Of a stretch of DNA of 64,000 nucleotides, positions 58,800 through 64,000 are shown piece by piece. This DNA is from Nemertoderma westbladi (lineage: Eukaryota > Xenacoelomorpha > Nemertodermatida > Nemertodermatidae). Position numbers and translations under genes: made by a program. The DNA is taken from assembly GCA_032718475.1 (NCBI GenBank), contig JAUCBJ010008857.1:72501-136500 (forward strand), given 5' to 3'. The notes beneath the pieces were generated by a model. It was not told the DNA's origin and did not search any database. It worked only from the letters and a program-made list of their open reading frames with translations. Position 1 is the first letter of the stretch; the number at the start of each line of letters is the position of its first letter.

Positions 58800-61589
58800 T
58801 TATGTTATGGCAGATTGGCTAGCTGGGACAAGGGTGGGGTCGAAGTACACCTGAGTACATGGTAGCGGTCCTCGCAGGAGAGCGCACAGAAACTCACACA
58901 CACACTGTGGCGATCGTGTGTGGAAGGGCTGGCGGTTGCAACACAACTTGTGGTGGAAACCATGGGCCGTTGTGCGCATGACTAACGAACGGTATTTCTG
59001 ACCGGGTGCCTTCCATGTAGAGCTAGTGAATCCTGGTCCGTTACTGAAGCCCTCCGCAATAAAGTTATCCTCCCGTTCGCGCCTGAACAATCGGTATTCC
59101 AGAACAATGTTTGGTTTAAATATCTGTGGAGATTTATTAATAATATCTTCCACAAAAGTGCGTTCATCTATGAGCTTTAGCGCAAGTGTGGTTGAGGCTG
59201 ACGTGTGTAGACCCAAAACTCTCTTGACAAATAACCCCTTTACTTTATCAATGTCTTTCAAATGGACCAACTTTAAGTGAGGGCCGATTACGGTGAAACA
59301 ATAGGTGATCATGGGTGCGATTTTCATTGTGAAAATGACAATTGCAGTTTCGATGGATAACAGATGCAGATGACGAAATGAACCGATAACACCATACGCT
59401 TTCTTCTTTTTGTTCTGTATGTGTTTTGTGAAACACAGCGACGACTGAAGAATCACACCCAGATACTCGTATTCGTTTGCCATAATGAGTTTGGAGTCCC
59501 CAAATGTAAAATAATCACTTGCAGATAATCTCCCGCCCCTTCGGAATTTAACAATTTTGGTTTTCACTAAATTTAATTCCATCCCATTTTCTTTGCACCA
59601 CTTATATAATATGTTTAACCCAGTTTGTATATCATTCCTTTTGTTCGAGTAGAATACCAGGTCATCAGCGTAAAATAGGAACTTTAGTGCAGCAATTGCA
59701 TTGCGTAATGCAGTAGCGAGATCAGCTATAAAAACGATGAAGCATGTTGGTGAGAACGAATCGCCCTGGAGAACCCCACGCAGTTGTATAATAATATTCG
59801 TTAGTTTTACACCGTCGAAAATTCGGATTCGGTTGTTAAGCAGGTCCTTAATAAGATCAAACAATTTCCCCCTAATACCCTGTGAATGTAGCTTCTGTAG
59901 AAGTTTAATGCGGCTTACCATGTCAAAAGCCTTTCTGAAATCTATGAAGGCTGCATATGTACTGCGTTCTGATTGGATGTTGGAGCTAAGACTGGACCAT
60001 ATATCATATATAAGTTTGCTTAGAGCGTCTCTTGTGGAACGGCCTGCAGTGAATCCATATTGCTCAGGTGGGAGGACACCAGCCCGAACCAGCCAGCTGT
60101 ACACACGTTTATTAATTATGGCTGTCAGTGTCTTCAAGAAAACACAGAGCAATGCGATGCCCCTGTAATTGTCCGCGTTTGTCACAGCGCCTTTCCCTTT
60201 GTAGAGGATTACGATGAAACTTTCTTTCCACAAGTATGGGAGTTTTCCGAGATCTAGGCACGCATTGAATATTAGGGTTAGGGCCGTCAGTATAAGCGGC
60301 AGGGAGAGTTTCAAATGTTCGTAGTACAGTCGATCGGGACCACAGGCCTTATTATTATCTGTTGAACCGATAGCGGCGCTTACTTCATCAGCAGTGAATG
60401 GTTCATTGAACCACACCGGTTCGGATTTTTCAGCAGACGACGTGGATGGGACCTCCCCACTGTTCATCGGGTTGTTGGGTTCGCCAAGCAGACTTTGGAA
60501 ATGTGATTCCAACCTTTCTGAGTTAATTGGGACAACCGAGGGTTGGTAGTCCTTGAATAGGGTCCATGGTTTCACTTCCGCCTTGTGTATCTTTTCCAAG
60601 AGAGCATCGTCGTCGAAGGATTGCCGTTTTTGCTTTAAAATTCTTTTATACCCCTTTCGCATATTCCAGTATATATCCTTATTTATATCCGAGCTATTTC
60701 GTAAGACCATTGCAGCCATCAGTCTGTGCTTCGCCTGCCTGCAATCTCGGTCGAACCAGGGCTTTCCATGTAGCTGACGTGATGGTCCCTTTGGAAGAGT
60801 TGAACTCGTTATAGCACGGGTAAGGAGATCCGTAGCCGAATCAATGTTGCCACCGCGAATTTCCTCACCAATTAAAGCCAAGTTAGGATTGTGCTCCAGT
60901 TGTTGGATGTTTATCTTCCGGCTAAGAGCCTTCTGCTTTACAGTTATTGGTATCAGATAGTTATGTGATGGAACAGATATGCATACTCGCTGGTGCTTCC
61001 GTATGGGGTTGTGTTGAACCTCCACCTTTGGTATATCATCAGGTATTAATCCGGGATATTTGATATATAACAGATCAATTGCGCTTTCTCCTTGTGGGGA
61101 TATATACGTAGCAATGTTTGGTGAGTTTAGCAGCGAAAAATATAAATCTTGGAGATGTTCTGTCAGTGCTGTTCCACGCGAACCCGTATCGGTTCGGCAA
61201 TTGAAATCCCCTCCAATAATAATTGGCAGATTGGGGTCCGTGTGAGACAGTGCCTCGTTGACTTTAAGGATAATATCCTCTACCGAGAGTTGAGGAGCAA
61301 AATAAAACACTAAACAATTAAGTACATCTGTTGAGACCACAATATAATCCGGATTTCTGGTTAAAAGGCTCGGGTTGAGATACGGCTTGACGAGAATCAT
61401 CAAACCACCGACAGGTCGTCCCCTGCTATGTTTGATAGCGGGCTGGGTGAAGGGTACATAGCATGCAGTGCTATTGAAAGTTTCCTTAGAATACATAGTT
61501 TCTGTAAATAATATAATATCATCGTTATTATACAGTTCATCAACGTCCAGGTTGGAGACAAGGTACTCCAGGCCCTCAACATTCCACAT
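58800..61589 (-). CDS. LINE-E ORF2: endonuclease-reverse transcriptase
   Basis: 929 residues from the ATG at 61589. APE endonuclease: WNVEGL (Asn3), ILFTE (Glu30), VFYFAP, IIIGGDFN (126-130) and SAIDLLYIKYPG (Asp172). Where most families have SDH this one has RKH (197-199), a departure at a usually conserved Asp. RT: NNKACGPDRLYYEHLK (412-427), NYRGIALL, QYGFTAGRST, AAFIDFRKAFDMVSR (catalytic Asp about 550), LRGVLQGDSFSPTCF and FYADDLVFYS (YADD 640-643). A C-terminal region with a Cys/His-rich stretch (HHKLCCNRQPFHTRSPQCVC) may be a nucleic-acid-binding knuckle. The protein nicks target DNA and copies the RNA. The frame is continuous with ORF1 across one UGA, and conserved endonuclease residues (TNLS) precede the ATG. 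Confidence 0.9.
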   Translation of the reverse strand: MWNVEGLEYLVSNLDVDELYNNDDIILFTETMYSKETFNSTACYVPFTQPAIKHSRGRPVGGLMILVKPYLNPSLLTRNPDYIVVSTDVLNCLVFYFAPQLSVEDIILKVNEALSHTDPNLPIIIGGDFNCRTDTGSRGTALTEHLQDLYFSLLNSPNIATYISPQGESAIDLLYIKYPGLIPDDIPKVEVQHNPIRKHQRVCISVPSHNYLIPITVKQKALSRKINIQQLEHNPNLALIGEEIRGGNIDSATDLLTRAITSSTLPKGPSRQLHGKPWFDRDCRQAKHRLMAAMVLRNSSDINKDIYWNMRKGYKRILKQKRQSFDDDALLEKIHKAEVKPWTLFKDYQPSVVPINSERLESHFQSLLGEPNNPMNSGEVPSTSSAEKSEPVWFNEPFTADEVSAAIGSTDNNKACGPDRLYYEHLKLSLPLILTALTLIFNACLDLGKLPYLWKESFIVILYKGKGAVTNADNYRGIALLCVFLKTLTAIINKRVYSWLVRAGVLPPEQYGFTAGRSTRDALSKLIYDIWSSLSSNIQSERSTYAAFIDFRKAFDMVSRIKLLQKLHSQGIRGKLFDLIKDLLNNRIRIFDGVKLTNIIIQLRGVLQGDSFSPTCFIVFIADLATALRNAIAALKFLFYADDLVFYSNKRNDIQTGLNILYKWCKENGMELNLVKTKIVKFRRGGRLSASDYFTFGDSKLIMANEYEYLGVILQSSLCFTKHIQNKKKKAYGVIGSFRHLHLLSIETAIVIFTMKIAPMITYCFTVIGPHLKLVHLKDIDKVKGLFVKRVLGLHTSASTTLALKLIDERTFVEDIINKSPQIFKPNIVLEYRLFRREREDNFIAEGFSNGPGFTSSTWKAPGQKYRSLVMRTTAHGFHHKLCCNRQPFHTRSPQCVCEFLCALLRGPLPCTQVYFDPTLVPASQSAIT

Positions 61590-61607
61590 TGATAGGTTTG
61601 TTTGCAG

Positions 61608-62399
61608 TCATCCTGAGGCGTTGGCTGCTAGTGGTGTAGCCCTGGTCGCACCGAGAGGCAATCTGCTCCTCAGTCCCAGAGCCTCTCGTTCGTTGTAGGA
61701 TAAACGGTAGTTACGAATAACAATACCTTCAGCCCATAGCGCCGGATCCATGAGTGTGTCCCTGCTTTCTTGGTTCGAACTTATATGGAAACTTCGGTTC
61801 GTTGATTGGTCCGTTGAGGGTAGACATTTGACGCTGTCGAATTGAATGTTTTCTCCCTTCAAGAAATCCGCTACATCCTCCTCTGTGACAGCTGTATCGA
61901 GTCGACCGATATAGACGTGAGCCTTCCGTATTGGTGGGGTGATAGGTACAGCATTTTGGGCGGCGCACAGAGAGCCACCTTTCCTGCTGCCTCTTACAAC
62001 CGGGGCGGGTGCGCCACGGCGAGTGCGATCGCCACTCAAAGGTGCAGGGCCCTGGAGCGCATCGGCGTACCCGTTGGTAAGCCCACGGCCATGAGGATGT
62101 GGAACTTCTTGGAGTTGCACACCTAGGTTTTGTGGACGCTGAATCGGGGCCGGGGCTAGGGCCGGAGGTTGGTTTACACAGAGGGATTCCTTCACTTTGA
62201 GAAGCTCATTTTTGGAAGTGAGTGCGTCTTCATTTGCGTCGTTGAGCTTCCCCAGGAGGACCGTGTACATAGAGCTCATTGAGAACAGTCCGTCGATAAG
62301 TAGCTTTTCATCCTCTTGATTTATGTAGTTCTTCTTTTGTTTTATTCCTCGGATAATGCCAAGAAGCTCTGATTGCGTATTAACAAATTCCTCCGCCAT
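61608..62399 (-). CDS. LINE-E ORF1: RNA-binding protein with RRM-like domain
   Basis: 263 residues from the ATG at 62399. Residues about 1-75 are charged and helical-looking (NYINQEDEKLLIDGLFSMSS, then LNDANEDALTSKNELLKV), possibly a coiled coil for multimerisation. Residues 76-155 are Pro/Arg/Gly-rich. Residues 160-235 look like an RRM-type fold: HVYIGRLDTAVTEEDVADFL, then FHISSNQESRDTLMDPALW and EGIVIRNYR, a pattern seen in ORF1 proteins of several animal LINEs. The likely role is binding LINE RNA as a chaperone. There is no CCHC knuckle. It ends in UGA followed by CUG, in frame with ORF2. Confidence 0.82.
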   Translation of the reverse strand: MAEEFVNTQSELLGIIRGIKQKKNYINQEDEKLLIDGLFSMSSMYTVLLGKLNDANEDALTSKNELLKVKESLCVNQPPALAPAPIQRPQNLGVQLQEVPHPHGRGLTNGYADALQGPAPLSGDRTRRGAPAPVVRGSRKGGSLCAAQNAVPITPPIRKAHVYIGRLDTAVTEEDVADFLKGENIQFDSVKCLPSTDQSTNRSFHISSNQESRDTLMDPALWAEGIVIRNYRLSYNEREALGLRSRLPLGATRATPLAANASG

Positions 62400-62530
62400 T
62401 ACATATTATGGAATATTATATTTATCAAATAATTCACAGCAGGTGTCAGTCAGTTAGTCAGTTGTACAGTTGTACTTGTAACAGTAATCTGTACTGTGTT
62501 ATTATTGTGTTATTGCCGTGTTAGGTTGGT

Positions 62531-64000
62531 TAAAAAGACCAACACTAGAAGCAGCATGTTCTAATGAGCTGAGGAGCCGTTGGGCTCCTTCTAATGATTC
62601 TGAGAGTACTCCTAAGTCATCAGCAAAGTCTAGATCAGTTAGGTACTTGGCAGGATTTCCTCGACTTCTGGAGCCAGTAGGTGGAGTTATCATCACCCCA
62701 TCATGATCTAAGGACATGCGTAGAACATAGTCAACCACAATAATGAACAAGAATGGTGCAAGTGTGTCTCCTTGGAGGACGCCCCATAACACTTCAAATG
62801 GTTCTGTGTCACCGTCAACAGTAGACACAAATGTTGTCGAACCATTGTATACTGATCTGATTGCTGCAATAATTTCATCAGGAATCCCATATAATGAAAG
62901 TATGCTGAACATACGTGAGCGAGAGACTGAATCAAAGGCCTTGAAGAAGTCAACAAAGATAACAGCCAGATCCCTGTCTTTCTTTTTTGATAATTCTTCA
63001 ATTATCCTTCTAAGTGCCAAAATGGGATCCATGGTCCCACGACCTTTACGGAACCCATTCTGAATTCCACGAAGCAGTCTCTCAATGGGATCCCTGATGC
63101 GATTTAATAGAATCCTATTGTATAGCTTTGCAGCAATCGAGATCAATGAGATTCCCCGAAAAGAACCATAGAGTGTTAGGTTGCCCTTCTTGGGAACTGG
63201 CACCAACTTATTTGTTTTCATTTCTGGTGGGACTCTTGTTGTTCGGTACATGTCTACTATGATGGGATAGATGAGCTTTAAACACTCAGGTATTTTAAAG
63301 ACCTCAGGGGGAACACCATCTACTCCACTGGCACGATTTGTCTTAATGCTCTTTCCAGCAGCCTTCACTTCTGCAAAGGAGATATCACCAATGGGAATAT
63401 CTGGGAGTACAGACTCAGACACTTTTACTTCTATAAAGTTATCAGGCAATACCCTGTCATCATTGAGGAGCTTTTCAAAGTGGGCTTTCCAACCATTGAG
63501 GCGATCGGCTGGTGATTCAGCCTTAACCTTGGTGGTTGGTTGGCTTTTCCGCCCAGTAAGCAGATTGATCGCTTTCCATGCCTGGGATGATTGCCTGCTG
63601 TCGTCAGCATCATTGATGGCATCAACCTGTTGGTTTATTAGCTCCTGTAGATTAACAGAGTACTGCCTGTTCAGGGACCTAGATGCAGCCTTAACTGCAT
63701 TCTTGGCCGCTGTAGTCTGTTTGAGTCGGGACTCTTTCTGCGCCTTATGAAGGTCATTTCGGCACTTTTGAATTTTGTTGTCAGTCCAGGGGGCCCTTTT
63801 CCTGTTTCGAGGGTATACAGGAACTGTTTCTGCAGCTGCTAACTTAACTGCTTCTGTAAAGGCAGTATAGCCCTCACAGTGATCTGCCGCCTCAGAGGCA
63901 AGAGCCTCATACCTGTTGCTGAGCTGTAGTGTGAAGCTGGATCTCACACTTGGCTGTTGCAACAGAGAGGACCAGTCATGCCGCGGCAAGGCAGATTTCG
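62531..64000 (-). pseudogene. LINE-C copy (right edge of window), linker and RT, interrupted by LINE-E
   Basis: Open on the minus strand from the window edge to the insertion point: LPRHDWSSLLQQPSVRSS, YPRNRKRAPWTDNKIQ, NRASGVDGVPPEVFK, FRKGRGTMDPILALRR, FVDFFKAFDSVSRSRM, GVLQGDTLAPFLF, FADDLGVL, then SSVGLF, where LINE-E begins. No internal stop is seen in this part. A six-base deletion removes the HN codons found in other copies (SLDHDGV near 62705). The endonuclease part would lie beyond the window. Confidence 0.9.

Larger units (their letters stand above)
58493..62530 (-). mobile_element. LINE-E: full-length poly(A)-tailed two-ORF non-LTR retrotransposon
   Basis: About 4.04 kb on the minus strand, inserted into LINE-C between the codons for SVGLF and INSRKTK. 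Order: ~130-bp 5' UTR (62400-62530), ORF1 (61608-62399), six codons, ORF2 (58800-61589), ~280-bp 3' UTR with a 27-bp direct repeat (58623 and 58747, TTTATTTATTTATTAAAAGG), a terminal hairpin ACCCC-GAAA-GGGGGT (58528-58542), then 28 A residues. Both ORFs are intact, so it is probably young. No clear target duplication is seen. Poly(A) tail, APE endonuclease and an RRM-like ORF1 place it broadly among Jockey/I/CR1-like LINEs; I do not assign a clade. Confidence 0.9.

Overview
The window looks like repeat-dominated nuclear DNA of a metazoan, with no confident host gene. The evidence is several families of non-LTR retrotransposons (LINEs), a Ty3/gypsy-type LTR retrotransposon, a piggyBac-type non-autonomous DNA transposon with TTAA target duplications, tRNA-derived SINEs, AT-rich non-coding DNA, and no bacterial-style operons or ribosome binding sites. 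A marine invertebrate is plausible: the TAGGCCTA-type words near 25 kb and the L2/CR1-, RTE- and Penelope-like repeats would fit. The phylum cannot be fixed from this sequence.

Layout. 1-4.24 kb: 41-bp minisatellite with a 1431-bp higher-order period. 5.95-9.01 kb: 22-bp and 133-bp repeats built on AACCCAGTAA, bounded by imperfect inverted ends. 9.08-10.04 kb: 51-bp repeat that keeps a reading frame. 10.4-10.7 kb: head-to-head SINE dimer. 11.7-12.6 kb: 36-bp array and poly-C array. 12.9-21.17 kb: 49/41-bp array with a 2650-bp higher-order period. 21.2-29.25 kb: one L2/CR1-like LINE (LINE-A, minus strand) broken by a ~4.7-kb segment and by a second LINE 3' end (LINE-B). 29.3-32.29 kb: 30-bp array with a 960-bp period, open in most frames. 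33.9 kb: second head-to-head SINE dimer. 34.43-36.35 kb: almost perfect 26-bp array. 36.57-38.17 kb: piggyBac-type element. 38.62-43.55 kb: complete LTR retrotransposon whose 267-bp LTRs look identical. 43.7-54 kb: mosaic of RTE-like LINE-C fragments, SINE pieces, LINE-D, a hammerhead-like 29-bp array and two foldback elements. 54.84-57.09 kb: 55-bp array. 57.46-64 kb: a LINE-C element (minus) interrupted by a full-length poly(A)-tailed two-ORF LINE (LINE-E).

How the parts relate. Nesting gives a relative chronology. LINE-B and an unclassified segment lie inside LINE-A. The LTR element landed beside a SINE tail. A 5'-truncated LINE-C copy sits exactly inside the endonuclease domain of another LINE-C. 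LINE-E sits inside the reverse transcriptase of a third. The LTR element and LINE-E look youngest (matching LTRs; intact ORFs with a 28-nt poly(A)). Several minisatellites directly abut LINE ends.

The points most worth following are: LINE-E ORF1 and ORF2 in one frame separated by a single UGA; the LINE-in-itself insertion; the hammerhead-like 29-bp array; the two independent head-to-head SINE dimers; and the near-intact LTR element carrying YVDN at the reverse transcriptase active site. Most long open frames inside the arrays follow from repeat units divisible by three and are not treated as genes.
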